The notes under the pieces: model-generated
Seen by the model: only the letters and a program-made list of their open reading frames with translations
The model's database searches: none
Told to the model about the DNA's origin: nothing
Shown here: positions 21,484-33,054 of the stretch, piece by piece
Layout: each line of letters starts with the position of its first letter
How positions within the stretch are numbered: position 1 is the first letter of the stretch
DNA from: Lantana camara
Lineage: Eukaryota; Streptophyta; Magnoliopsida; Lamiales; Verbenaceae
Assembly (NCBI GenBank): GCA_037501455.1
Contig: CM074856.1
Coordinates: forward strand, 48,575,001 to 48,639,000
Direction of reading: 5' to 3'
DNA: 64,000 nt
Position numbers and translations under genes: made by a program

Positions 21484-24400
21484 TCAAATCCATTCTAAAG
21501 CTACTCTAAGTCCCATCTTCTGAAGATGACCTTGCAAAGCTTCTCGACTAAGGGGTTTAGTATGTGGATCTGCCACGTTCTCTGCTGATGTGACCCTTTC
21601 AATTTGCACATCTCCTCTTTTGATAATATCACGGATTAGGTGATACTTCCTCATAATGTGCTTGGTCTGTTGGTGAGATCTTGGTTCTCTTGCTTGAGCA
21701 ACCGCCCCAGTGTTATCACAAAACACAGTAATGGGGCCTTTCATGCTAGGAATAACATTCAACTCTTGAATGAAGTTTCTAATCCAAACACCTTCCTTAC
21801 CTGCATCATTTGCAGCTAAGTATTCGGCCTCAGTGGTCGAATCTGCAGTGGTAGTTTGCTTGGAACTCTTCCAACTCACTGTTCCGCCGTTTAGGCAGAA
21901 AATGTATCCTGACATTGACTTAAAATCATCTAAGTCAGATGCAAAGCTTGCATCGCAGTATCCTTCGACAGTAAGATCTTTCTGACCTCCGTAAACTAAG
22001 AATAAATCTTTAGTACTTTTCAAGTACTTAAGAATATTCTTTACGGCAGCCCAGTGACCATCTCCAGGGTCAGATTGGAAACGACTTGTAACACTAAGTG
22101 CATAAGCCACATCCGGTCGAGTACATAACATTGTATACATTATGCTACCTATTGCTGATGCATAAGGTGTATGAGTCATTCTTTCCTTCTCAAGGTTAGT
22201 CTTAGGACACATCTTCTTTGTAAGACATGTTCCTACACTCATAGGAAGGTTCTTAACCTTTGCTGACTCCATATTGAATCTCTTCAATACTTTGTCAATG
22301 TACATCGACTATGATAGTCCTATTAACCTTCTAGATCTATCTCGATAGATTTTAATTCCAAGGATATAGGACGCATCACCAAGATCTTTCATCTCGAATT
22401 GGTTTGATAACCATAACTTAGTCACTTTCATGTCATCCTTCGAATTCCCAATAAGAAGGATGTCATCAACATAAAGTACTAAGAATTGCACTGAGGTCTC
22501 CAATTCCTTTCTATACACACAGGACTCATTCGAAATTTGAATGAAGCCAAACGCTTTGACTGATTCATCAAATCGAATGTTCAAATTCCTAGAAGCCTGT
22601 TTCAATCCATAGATTGATCTTTGGAGTTTGCAAACCTTTTGCTCACTCCCACTGAATGTGAAACCTATGGGTTGCTCTATATAGATGTCTTTATCAATGT
22701 CACCATTGAGAAAGACAGTTTTCACATCCATTTGCCATATCTCGTAGTCATAATATGCAGCAATGGCAAGCATGATCCGAATAGACTTTTGCATTGCAAC
22801 TGGAGAAAAGGTTTCATCAAAGTCCACGCCGGGTCTTTGAGTGAATCCTTTTGCAACCAGTCTTGCTTTGTAGGCTACAATGCTTCCATCAACTCCAAGC
22901 TTTCTCTTAAAGATCCATTTGCAACCTATAGGTTTGACCCCATCAAGCAAATCTACCAAGGTCCAAACTTGGTTGGAGTTCATGGAGTCCATTTCGGATT
23001 TCATGGCTTCTATCCACTGTTCAGAGTCAGAATCTGAAAGTGCCTCCTCATATGTTAAAGGATCATTATCCTTTTGAGAGATTTCATGGAAGAATCCATA
23101 CCATCTCTCCGGCTGTCTAGGAGTGTGTTCAGAACGCCTTAGAGGAGGATTTTCGTGTGTATCGAAATTCGTGATTGGTTGTGGTTGGTCAGAAGGGGAC
23201 GTTTCTTCAGTGGGTGGTGTGGGATCACTTTTTACTTCTTCTAATTCTATGATCTTGCCTTTGTTTTCTTTAAGGAATGGTTCCTCAAGAAAAGTGGCAT
23301 TTCTGGACACAAACACCTTTTGCTCAATTTGATCATAGAAGTAGTATCCTATGGATTCCTTAGGATAACCTACAAAGTAACATAAGTTAGAACGAGATTC
23401 TAACTTATCTCCCACTGTCCTCTTCACGTAAGCAGGACAACCCCAATTTCTTAAGTAAGAATAACTAGGGATTTTACCATGCCACATTTCATAGGGCGTT
23501 TTAGGGACTGACTTAGAGGGAACTAGATTCAAAATCTTTGCTGCACTTTTTAGGGCATAACCCCAGAAAGAAGGTGGTAAGTCAGTGAAACTCATCATGG
23601 ATCGAACCATATCAAGTAAGGTTCGATTCCTTATCTCAGAAACTCCATTAAGCTGAGGAGTTCTCGGAGGAGTCCACTGAGAGATAATCCCATTATCTTT
23701 GAGATGATTAAGGAATTCTTCACTAAGATATTCGCCTCCTCGATCAGATCGAAGTGCTTTGATCTTGTGACCAGTTTGGTTCTCAACCTCCTTTTGAAAT
23801 TCTAAGAATTTCTCAAAAGTTTCAGATTTATACTTCATTAAGTATATATAACCATATCGACTAAAGTCATCGGTAAAGGTTATGAAATACTGATGATTGT
23901 TTCTAGTGCTTACACTGAGCGGTCCACAAACATCAGAATGGATCAAATCCAAAACCTTAGTGGCACGTTCCACAGTCCCTTTAAAAGGAACTTTGGACAT
24001 TTCTCATTTGAGACAAGATTCACAAGAAGTCAACTCTTTGAGATCATTTTCAGAGAATGATCTTAAAGTGTTTATCTTGCTAATTTTGTTCTTGGAAATG
24101 TGTCCTAATCTAGCGTGCCATAAGGGAGCTGAAACTTTGTCATCTCTCTTACGTTTAGTTTCTCGTTGTATATTCATAATATTGATATTTTGAGTTAGAT
24201 AAAGTCCATTACTTAGAGTACCGATGTGAACGGAAGAGTTGTTCCGTTTGATAAAGTATTTACTATTCTTAATATAAGTTTCATAACCTTCACAATCTAA
24301 AATTGGAACTGAAATTATATTACGAATAATGCTCTGTACATAAAGGACTTTATTTAAGACTAACTCAAAACTACCTAAATCTAATCTAATTGTGCCTAAA

Positions 24401-24532
24401 GCTCGAGCTTCAACATTTGAGCCATCGCCGATCTTCAAGACACATTCTCCTTCTTTTAGTTGTTGGACTTCACTTAGCATCTGTACATCATTACAGATAT
24501 GAGTTCCACAACCGGTATCAAGTACCTAAGAA
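21484..24532 (-). pseudogene. pol: Copia pol remnant: protease, integrase, reverse transcriptase, RNase H
   Basis: The segments 24532-24004, 24000-22309 and 22305-21484 are collinear and in the same reading direction. Protease has LDTGCGTHIC with the catalytic DTG. Integrase shows the HHCC zinc site (HARLGH ... CESCL), the core SDVCGPL and SDRGGEY, and NGVSEIRNRT. Reverse transcriptase has QMDVKTVFLNGD and YVDDILLIG. RNase H has YCDASFASD, TEAEYLA and CDNTGA, and ends near VADPHTKPLS. Stops interrupt it just before the protease motif (about 24526), after the zinc site (24001-24003) and between RT and the downstream domain (near 22306-22308). The lesions make a functional polyprotein impossible without readthrough. 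Confidence 0.93.
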
Positions 24533-24578
24533 CTAGAATTAATAGAAAGATTTATTTCAACGAGAAACACACTTTTCT

Positions 24579-25403
24579 TTAGAGTAGCCTTGTACTCTGG
24601 GCAGTTTCTCCTCCAATGTCCCGCTTTGCCACAATGGAAGCAAACATCCTCTTTCTGATCACGCTTCTTCTTTGGGCCTTCCCCTTCGAAACGCCACCAG
24701 TAGGCCTAAGGGGTTTCTTCTTCTTCTTTTGGGCTTTCTTGCCCTTACCTTTAGAAGGCCCAGAAGAGGGAGATGGAGCATTCACCATCAAAACCTTATT
24801 GTCCTTCTTGATCGTGCTTTCAGCAGTCACAAGTTGACTAATCAGCTCAGCTACAGTAGCACCGGCATGATTCATATTGAAGTTAAGGACAAAAGGGTTG
24901 AATGATGGTGGGAGCGAAGCTAGCAACAAATCCACTGAAAGCTCATCTTTCAGTGGCATGTCCATGGAAGCAAGTTTCTCAGTAACGGCAAGAAACTTGA
25001 GTCCATATTCATGGACACTTGAACCTTCCCTCATTCTTAAGTGGAACAATTCCTTTGAAGTGTTATACCTTGTAACACGTTCATGAGGGCGGTAAAGTTG
25101 CTCTAAGTGGTCGTAAATCTCCCAAGCAAATTCCTTGGCCTCATGTTGTCTTTGCAAGTCCGGAGACATGTTAGCCAACATAAGGTAACGGGCTTGGAGA
25201 TTATCATCCTTCCACTTCTGGATCGCATCCCGCTCGGCCCGAGTGGGAGCGTCCCCTTCGGGACTAGGCTCCCCTTCGAAGAGAACATAAGTTCTCTTCT
25301 CAGAATCTAAAATGATTTTTAGATTCCTCAGCCAATCAGAATAGTTGGGACCAGTCAACTTGTTTGACTCAAGGATCGATACAAGAGGGTTTTTGGTTGC
25401 CAT
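24579..25403 (-). pseudogene. gag: Copia gag, frameshifted before the zinc knuckle
   Basis: The ATG at 25403 begins MATKNPLVSILESNKLTGPN, followed by YSDWLRNLKIIL and a retrotransposon capsid-type region (NTSKELFHLRMREGSSVHEY, LLLASLPPSFNPF) with a basic KGKGKKAQKKKKK tract. The nucleocapsid knuckle CFHCGKAGHWRRNC (CX2CX4HX4C) is present at about 24596-24645 but in another frame, so a frameshift lies near 24650-24700. The capsid and knuckle together confirm the identity. Confidence 0.9.
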
Positions 25404-25609
25404 TTCAAAACACTTAGAGAATCACAGAATCTACGACCTAAATGGTAAAACAGAGAACTAGTGAGCATGCTGAATTATAACGATATACAAAAGATAAGGT
25501 CTTTAATCTAATGTAGCTCCCACTATTTTTCAAAGATCTATAATTCCCAAAGACCTAAGAGGAACACGTTTCCCAATGGGTACTAAGATCCTAGGCATTT
25601 TACCTCGAA

Positions 25610-25930
25610 CCCACGACTCGCGGACATTCTAAGTAAAAACCCTAGGTAGGTACAAGTTTCCAATTCTAACACCTTTAGAACTCTTAGTAATTGTTTTTGC
25701 ATCACCTATCTTTCAATATGGACCCACGACTCGTGCGACATCCATATTTACTTAGGCGTTAAGCTAGACCCATCAATCATAAGATTATGATCAAAACTTA
25801 GTTCGAACGACCCACGACTCGCGGACATCGCCCTTGCCAAAATTGACCACGAAATATTGACCATTTAAAATGACCAATTAGGTAACTAAGAACTAATAAG
25901 CTCTACTAGCTATCCCACGACTCGCGGACA
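25610..25930. repeat. Four spaced copies of CCCACGACTCGCGGACA
   Basis: Copies occur at 25610-25626, 25723-25740 (CTCGTGCGACA variant), 25811-25827 and 25914-25930. The intervals are 113, 88 and 103 bp, and the intervening sequence is not similar. This looks like a repeated site rather than a tandem array. Confidence 0.9.
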
Positions 25931-27095
25931 ATAACTAGCTTTACTTACTAAACTTAAAACCTATTGATGGAATGCTAGGAATTTAATTCAAAATTTGCAT
26001 CTCGAATTAAATACCTATTTATTCGAAATTAGCTTAATATTTAATGGGAATTTTCGAATCAACCGAAGAGTTGTCCGGTTCGACCTCACCAACATATATG
26101 TTATCCAATTTTATTAGTCTTGATTAATGCAAGTACACTTAAATGCATTTCAAACAAGCACATAAACAGATAACATGTCCTAGCATGATACTAACATGTA
26201 ATGATCTTGGGTTCTACCTATCTTATGCGTGATATGTGGGAGCCACTCCACAATCACAAGTTCTAACATACATGCCACATAAACAGTTTAAATCACATAG
26301 GGGAAAGCGGTAACAAAATACGAGCCCTATCTCTATTACATTTTACAATTGAGATTCCCCTCCCTAACATTTTGAGGGGTCTTCACTTATGGCCTCTTTG
26401 TTACTTGAATGTGGTCCATCTTACTCCATGGGTGCATTGTCTCCAAAATGAAAATAAAACCTCACCACCTATCTCTACTCTCAAATTAAAAAGGAAAAGA
26501 CATAAAGTAATAAGGCTCAATCTTCATATTGGCCTTAGACAATTACACGAGCATACCCCGGCCTCAAAAACAGTAATATGGAAAGCCACATAATAAATCA
26601 CATAACAGTACGCACATAAGTGAGGCTCCAACCTCAATTGAAAAACGCAACTATAGGGCTCCAACCCCAATTTAAACCATCCATGTGCATAAATTAAAAC
26701 CATACATAAGTCTAAACCCATGATCACCTAACATGCTTTTGCAAGAATTTAAATTTAACCAATAAATTAAAATTCTCGCTTTAAACTCTAATAGCTTAAA
26801 ACACGACTTAGATGCAATTCTTCTTCAAGAGCCTTTTCAATAAAACCAGAAAAACAATAAACTAATAAAATTCCAATTAATTTCTGAAAATTAATAATTT
26901 TATTCTTTCAATATTTTCAGAAAATAAAGTTTGCAATTTTTCTCAAAATTTAAATCGATCAATTTCTCAAAAATCCCAAAAAAAAATTTTAAAATAATTT
27001 TATTTTAGCAAAACTGATTTTAAAAGATAAAATTAAAATTAAATTAAATCGGGATTTTCAAGGACCGAAAACACGAAACACGAAAACACGAAGAT

Positions 27096-27372
27096 TGGCC
27101 CGGAACCACCCGCCCAAAGGGGGGCACCGCCGCGTGGCATCAGGCGCGCGGCCCGTGCGCTAGTCGCGCGCAGCAGTGTCCGCCCGATGGCGGGCGGTCT
27201 CGGCTTGGGCGTCCCGCTATGTTGCGGGACGGTGCGGGCGGCTGTCCCGCGCGGTTGCGGGCGGCTGTCCCGTAAGCGGGCGCGCCTAGGCGCGGGCGAG
27301 AGGGCCTCCCGCGCGGTTGCGGGAGGGCTGGGCGGCGGCGACGGGCCTGGGCGTGCGACGTGCTAGCACGTC
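27096..27372. repeat. GC-rich hairpin island in the copia leader
   Basis: A sharp GC-rich block in AT-rich sequence with multiple short inverted repeats: GTCCCGCTATGTTGCGGGAC (27211-27230), stem CCTCCCGC/GCGGGAGG (27305-27312 with 27319-27326) and GACGTGCTAGCACGTC (27357-27372, 16-bp perfect palindrome). The GCGGTTGCGGG phrase is repeated. Likely highly structured as RNA. Confidence 0.85.
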
Positions 27373-27646
27373 TAGGCTCGTCCTTTTTCGTGTTCCGTTT
27401 CGTATCTTGGGTTTCTCCAAAACCCGGTTCAATCCAAAATTAGAAAAATACGATTTAAATAGACTTTAATCAAAACGGTTTTCAAAAACACGCTTTAAGA
27501 AAACAGTTTCAGAAATTCAAGAAAAATTACAGTTTCGTAATTCAGCCTTTCTAAAAGAACTCATGAATACCTAATTCGCATCTAAGCCTAAGAATTTCTA
27601 CCAAATTCAGAATAATTGAGACGAATCAGAAACACGATTAACGAGG

Positions 27647-27660
27647 TGGCTCTGATACCA
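27647..27660 (-). promoter_or_regulatory. Copia primer binding site for initiator tRNA-Met
   Basis: The minus strand reads TGGTATCAGAGCCA two bases from the 5' LTR end at 27663. This complements the 3' end of plant initiator tRNA-Met, the standard primer of copia elements. Confidence 0.92.
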
Positions 27661-29032
27661 CTTGTTGGAAAACACGAATCAGAAAGCAGCGAAAATTTAA
27701 AAAATTTTCCAACAAAAGGATCTTGGACTCGCAATCGTGTATCCAAATTCGTAGGGATCAGAAACTTACTTTCTTAATTGTCTTTCTTGAAGCGTTTCAA
27801 GCCACCCAAGAACGCTCTTCTCGCGGCTTGATCCCCTCTCCTTGGTAAAGCTCGAATCTTCAAACTTCTAACTTGAAGCTAGGGCTGCAAACGAGTCAAT
27901 CCAGCTTGCGAGCTTGACGAGCCAAGCTCGACCTGACTCGGCTTGAAATCGAAACTGATCGAGCTCGAGTCGATCCTCTACGATCCCGAGCTAGGCATCG
28001 AGTTGATCTCGATCCTCATGTATCTAGGGTCGTGGTTCGCGAGCCAGCTCGCGAGCCTGCCCTTATATATTCTTTTTTTTTTTCATTTTTTATAAATATT
28101 ATACATGTATGTGTGGATTTCTTTTATATTCTTTATTATATATGAATTTATCTTTTATATTATATAATATATATAGTATATACATATAATATATTTATTA
28201 AATAATTATATATAAGACTATATAACGTTATATTATTTAATTTTTTAACTATATAACCTGATATAGAATTATTTAATACATATATTATATGTATATATAT
28301 TATATAATATAAAAGATAAATTTATATAGTTATATTATCAAAATAATTATACAATTATATATTTTATTATATAGTTATATTATTACAATTTTTTAAACAC
28401 ATATCATATGTTACATACACAATTTCTTAAATTATATATGGGCCCATATAAGGTTAATTATATAAATATACAATTATATTTCATACAGATTCTAGACTAT
28501 AGCATATCATGTGTCCTAAAAAATCTTACAATATTTGATTTTTCAAAGTATATATTTTGACAAGATAATATCAATTATATATTGCTTTATACAATATTAT
28601 ATATGTTAATGTACTTTTAAACATAAATACATTTCATGTATTACATATGTGTCTCAAATTCTTAACTATGTAGTTTATTAACAGACACATGTAACTATCG
28701 CTTAGTAAAATAATATGTACTTATGCATCATATATTGTAATAAGTTTATTTTATATCAAATCACATGTGATAACTTAATTTACTAACCAATAAGAAATAT
28801 GTGTCATATATTTATTAAAAATATATTCTTTATATAGATTACTAATATAAATATATGTTATGTTTATTCCAAACCAAATAAATAAATAAATAAATATATA
28901 TTATGTCGTAAATCTTATATTAAAAGACAATATACAAAATATATCATATATTATATTAAGTTTATGTTATATTATATGACATGTGATAACTTAGTTTGCT
29001 AACCTATATGGTTTAATAAATTATATGTATCA

Positions 29033-29371
29033 TCTATACTATTATATTAAACGAGACATCATTTGGTATTGTGGACTCTTTTTGTGTTTTTGCTTTATTT
29101 TTTAACATAAATTCTAGCCATGTACTTTTATAGTTTTCTGCTTAAACTCTTCTATATTCAGCTCAGGGGTTCTCAATTTCTTTTATTTTTTATTAATATC
29201 ACTTATTTATCTTTAATTTTTTTCTTCAATTTGATATTATCTTATTTACATTATTTATCATATAATTATAATTATATTAAAAATAATTATAAATTAAATA
29301 ATAATATGAAAATTTCAATTTAATATTTTTCTTTTTGCACATACATCGTGTCGTGTGGGTAGAGGTGCTAG
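29033..29371 (+). mobile_element. Small non-autonomous Helitron, 339 bp
   Basis: Starts TCTATACTATTATATTAA after an A and ends with an imperfect hairpin (CACATACATCGTGTCGTGTGG) followed by AGGTGCTAG and then T. Helitrons insert between A and T, begin TC and end with a hairpin plus CTRR. Non-coding. Inserted in the left half of the hAT element, so younger than it or carried with it. Confidence 0.78.
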
Positions 29372-29639
29372 TATATTTATTAAAAATATATGATTTACAT
29401 ATGTATTTTTGAATGATATACAATGAATATATATTTGCTAATAATATATAATTAATTAATATATATATATATATATATGTTATGTATAATATATTATATA
29501 CATATATAATAAAGAAGTAAAGTACGTAATTAAAAAGGAAAGAAAGACCCAGTAATTATTAGTAAAAAAACTAAATTTAAGAGACATTAAAAAGTGGATA
29601 GATTCTCAGAGACATTAAGATCGCGTTTGGTTTAAGAGA

Positions 29640-30190
29640 CATTAAAAAACTAAATTTAAGAGACATTTAGAGAAGTCTAGAACTCAGACTTACTTTCCCA
29701 ATTTGAAAACCTCAAAACCCTCTCGTCGTCTCTCCCAATTCAGACCATTTGCATCTTTCTCCTCCGACGACTTCCGATTGCTTCCACCATCCGCCGCGGC
29801 GACGTGTTCCCTTCGCGCCTCACGTTCACCGCCGAACGTTGAGTTGGAGCCACCACCTTCAACCAATTTGCTTCAATGTAAGTTATTCCCCTTTCTCTAA
29901 AATCTAAATATTGTAGAAATATGGAGTTATTGTCTCATTTTTTGTCAATATCAGAAACTAGGATTTAGTAATTTTGAATGTTAGCATTTTTGGTAAACTA
30001 ATTTTTGGTTAGGGTTTCTGATTTCTGGTTACTAAAAACCCTTTTCAATATATAAAGTGCTGCATAAATCAACAAAGGTTGGATTATACAGAAGATGGAT
30101 AAGATAATAGAGCTTGAGAATTTTTAATTTTTTTCATGTTAGTTTCACGGCTGCATATTAACTTTATTTGTTTTTTTCTTTTTTGCAGAT
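29640..30190 (+). other. Probable 5' UTR exon and intron of the hAT transposase
   Basis: A GC-richer stretch (29700-29877) ends in AAT|GTAAGT (intron from 29878). The acceptor TTTTTTTGCAG ends at 30188, two bases before the ATG at 30191. This is the usual leader-intron layout of plant hAT genes. The exon start is not determined. Confidence 0.55.
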
Positions 30191-32422
30191 ATGTATTCAA
30201 GCTATCATGGATCTTCTACTCCACTGTCTGTAGAAGATTCGATAAGTGTGATAATGACAAATATGATGGAAACACCAGAAGAATCATTGCCGAATATTAC
30301 TCTTGAGCAACCGATAAATGAAGAGAATGATGAAGAACAATTTCAAAAGCCTAAGAGACAGAAGAAATCAGTAGTTTGGGATGATTTTAAAGAGGTTATT
30401 GATCCTTCAGACAATATTTTGAAAAACCAATGCATCCATTGCAAGAACTTTTTCAAAATATGTAAGGGTGCTCCAACAAGTCAATTGATGAGGCAGTTAA
30501 ACTCTTGTAGTGCTTATCAAAGAGTTAAATGCTTGAAAGAAAAAGAGAAAATGCGTCAACAATAACTTGGCTTTCTACCGGTGGAGATGGATACGGGCTC
30601 TCTTCCATTTCCACCAATCCTTGATGGAAAAGTCGACTTAGATAAGATGAGAGAGTTTTTAGCTTATTGGGTGCTTATGCATGAGAAACCATTCACAGTT
30701 GCTGAGGAAGCAGGGTTCAATCTTTTCTGTAGGATGCTCAATCCTAATTGGAAAAAGCTGTCAAGAGAGACATTGAAGAAATTATGCATGAACATTTATG
30801 AATTTGAGAAGAAGAAGCTGAAGAATATTTTGAAGAATATGGACAAGATCAGTTTGACAACTGATTGTTGGAAATCTGACCAACAAAAGATAGAATATAT
30901 GGTTCTCACGGGGCATTGGATTGATAAGAATTGGAAGTTGCAAAAGGCGGTCTTGAGCTTCGTTGATGTGCCACCTTATCGTAGTGGTTTTCATATTGCT
31001 AATTACATTTGGAGCTGCTTAAAGGAGTGGGGAATTGAGAGCAAGGTGTATTCCATTTCAGTGGACAATGCCAGTAGTAATGATGTCGCAATTAGAAACT
31101 TGAAGGTTTATTCTAACTCATTGAAGAAGTTGATGGGTGATGGAGTGCTTTTCCACGTGCGTTGCTGTGCACATATATTAAATCTAATAGCACAGGATGG
31201 GATTGATGAGATTAAAGGTATCATTTCTATCATTCGAGAAAGCATTGATTTCATTCGAAAATCAGAAAGTAGAATGAAAACATTTTCAGAAATTATTAAG
31301 CAATTGAATCTTCATGATAGAAAGTTGATATATGATTGTAAAACGAGATGGAACTCAACCTATCAAATGTGTGCAGCTGCTCTTAATTTCAGAACAGTTT
31401 TTCCTACATTCAAAGAAATGGAGTCATAATATGAAACATGTCCAACTGAAGAAGATTGGGATAAAGTTGAGAAGGTTTGTTCTGTGTTAGGTGTGTTTTG
31501 GGAGGCTACACACATTTTTTCTGGAAGTCTTTATCCAACATCAAATTTATTTTTAACAGAAGTCACTCGAGTGAAAAGGGTGTTGGATTCCAAGTCACAT
31601 TCACCAGACTTATTTATATGTGACATGGCCGAGAAGATGAAACTGAAATTCGATAAATATTGGGGAGAATGTCATCTCTTGATGTCTATTTCTGCGGTTC
31701 TGGATCCACGATGCAAGCTGAGAATCATTGATTTTTGTTTTCCCAAAATATATTCTCCGGCCGAAGCTATTGAAAATAGGAGCAAAGTGGTAAGTGCATT
31801 GCATGAACTTTTTAATGAATATATGGTGGAATGTGGCATACACAATCAATCCAGTTCAAGTGCAAGCACTGAAGGCAGTACTAGTTCGAGTAACAAGAGG
31901 GCTAGAGGACAAGTTGAATCCAGTGATTGGAATGATTTTCACGATTATTTGAGAGAAGTTGAAACTACTGCACCGGAAAAGTCTGATCTTGATGTTTATC
32001 TTGAAGAACCTTGTTTAATGGAGAACAAGAATAATGAAGCGAGATTCGATATTCTGGGATGGTGGAAGTTTAACGCTCTCAGATACAGAGTTTTATCAGT
32101 TATGGCGAGGGATATTTTAGCTATTCCAATCACCACGGTGGCATCAGAAGCCTATTTCAGTGCTGGAAGTAGGGTCATTAACAAATACCGTAGCTCACTT
32201 TCACCTAATGCTGTCCAAGCATTGATGTGTGGAGGTGATTGGTTGCGTAAGCGGTATGGAGTAGTGAAAAATCCTTACGTAAGTACATTATTTATCCTTT
32301 CTGACTTGATCATTTTTTAAAAGCCTAATTTTAATATGATTCATGTTGTAATTACATAGAAAAAACTAAAGATGATTGAAGTATTTCTTCCTGTTGGTGA
32401 TGCACATAGCAGCAAAGATTGA
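30191..32422 (+). pseudogene. hAT transposase, nearly intact, two in-frame stops
   Basis: One frame runs from ATG 30191 to an exon end at 32278. A small intron (32279-32359, GTAAGT..TACATAG) leads to exon 32360-32422. The gene would encode about 716 residues apart from two stop codons at 30563-30565 and 31427-31429. In order it has a BED-type zinc finger (VWDDFKEV, CIHC; the usual His is Gln in MRQLNSC), the RNase-H-like core blocks ISLTTDCWKSD, ISVDNASSND and VRCCAHILNLIAQDG, then a block with FWEATHIFSGS. A coplanar hAT dimerisation domain follows (DILGWWKFNALRYRVLSVMARDILAIPITTVASEAYFSAG in spaced motifs). The family is the RICESLEEPER/DAYSLEEPER-like hAT transposases. No other lesion was seen, suggesting recent inactivation. 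Confidence 0.9.
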
Positions 32423-33054
32423 GTTTTTATGTATTATAGACTGAAATGGGTAAGCTCTCTTTATTAATTAATCACTCATTTTGTTTCAATTAGTATGATT
32501 TTATTACTAATTATGTACATTGGTATTTTTATGTTTCTTTTGATTTTATGATAGATGTTGTTATGTTGCAGACTTGCAGGCTAAGAAGCTTTTGATGAGA
32601 AGGAAGTTCAAGTGACTCAATGACTCACTTCCTATGTAAATATTTGTTTGATATGGTCTATTTTGAATTGCTTTTGCCTACCTTCATGTTTAAATTTGGA
32701 TGACTGAATGAATTTTGAAGTTTGATGATGGTTTGGTGTATAGTTCTGATGTTTTAATTAGTCATGAATTGATTTTGCCTGCCTTGATGGCTTGATTTGC
32801 TTTTTGCCTGCCTAGATGCTTTTAATTAGTCATGGATTTTTTAATTTCAAGCCCAATCTCGATCTCAAGTCGATCTCGAGCTGCTCATCAAGCCGATCCC
32901 GAGTTTTGTTCAAGCCGAGTTCAATCCTTAAAAGACACAGCTCGGCGAGCTCGATCCCGAGTTCAATCCCCAGTTTCAATTTTCAAGCCCGAGCTCGAGT
33001 TAGAATTTTTAGCCAAAACTCGGCTCGGCTCGGCTCGGCTCGTTTGCAGCCTTA
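32423..33054 (+). other. 3' region of the hAT element
   Basis: Contains the transposase 3' UTR and the right subterminal region, with dense CTCGAGCTC, GAGCTCGATCCCGAG and (GGCTC)n repeats ending in the inverted terminus. These are typical transposase binding sites in hAT ends. Confidence 0.7.

Larger units (their letters stand above)
25404..27646 (-). other. Long untranslated leader of the copia element
   Basis: About 2.2 kb separates the primer site from gag, with no long conserved frame. It contains four spaced copies of CCCACGACTCGCGGACA (25610-25930), a moderately AT-rich middle and a GC-rich hairpin island near the primer site (27096-27372). Small reading frames here are not supported. 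Confidence 0.75.
27880..33054 (+). mobile_element. Complete hAT transposon, 5175 bp, inside the copia LTR
   Basis: Terminal inverted repeats TAGGGCTGCAAACGAG and CTCGTTTGCAGCCTTA are flanked by an 8-bp target duplication with one mismatch (CTTGAAGC 27872-27879, CTTGAAAC 33055-33062). The uninterrupted LTR copy at about 19570 shows the empty site. GCTCGAG/CTCGGCTCG subterminal repeats occur at both ends. It carries a hAT transposase gene (30191-32422) and a small Helitron (29033-29371). The remaining left half is AT-rich non-coding DNA. Confidence 0.95.

Noticed and set aside
22621..23332. Plus-strand frames opposite the copia pol
   Set aside because: Antisense shadows of the integrase/RT coding strand.
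26372..26727. Small frames on both strands in the copia leader
   Set aside because: No domain and located in the untranslated leader.
29703..29900. Ser/Pro-rich frame before the hAT transposase
   Set aside because: Has no ATG at its start, contains the GTAAGT donor, and is best explained as the 5' UTR exon.
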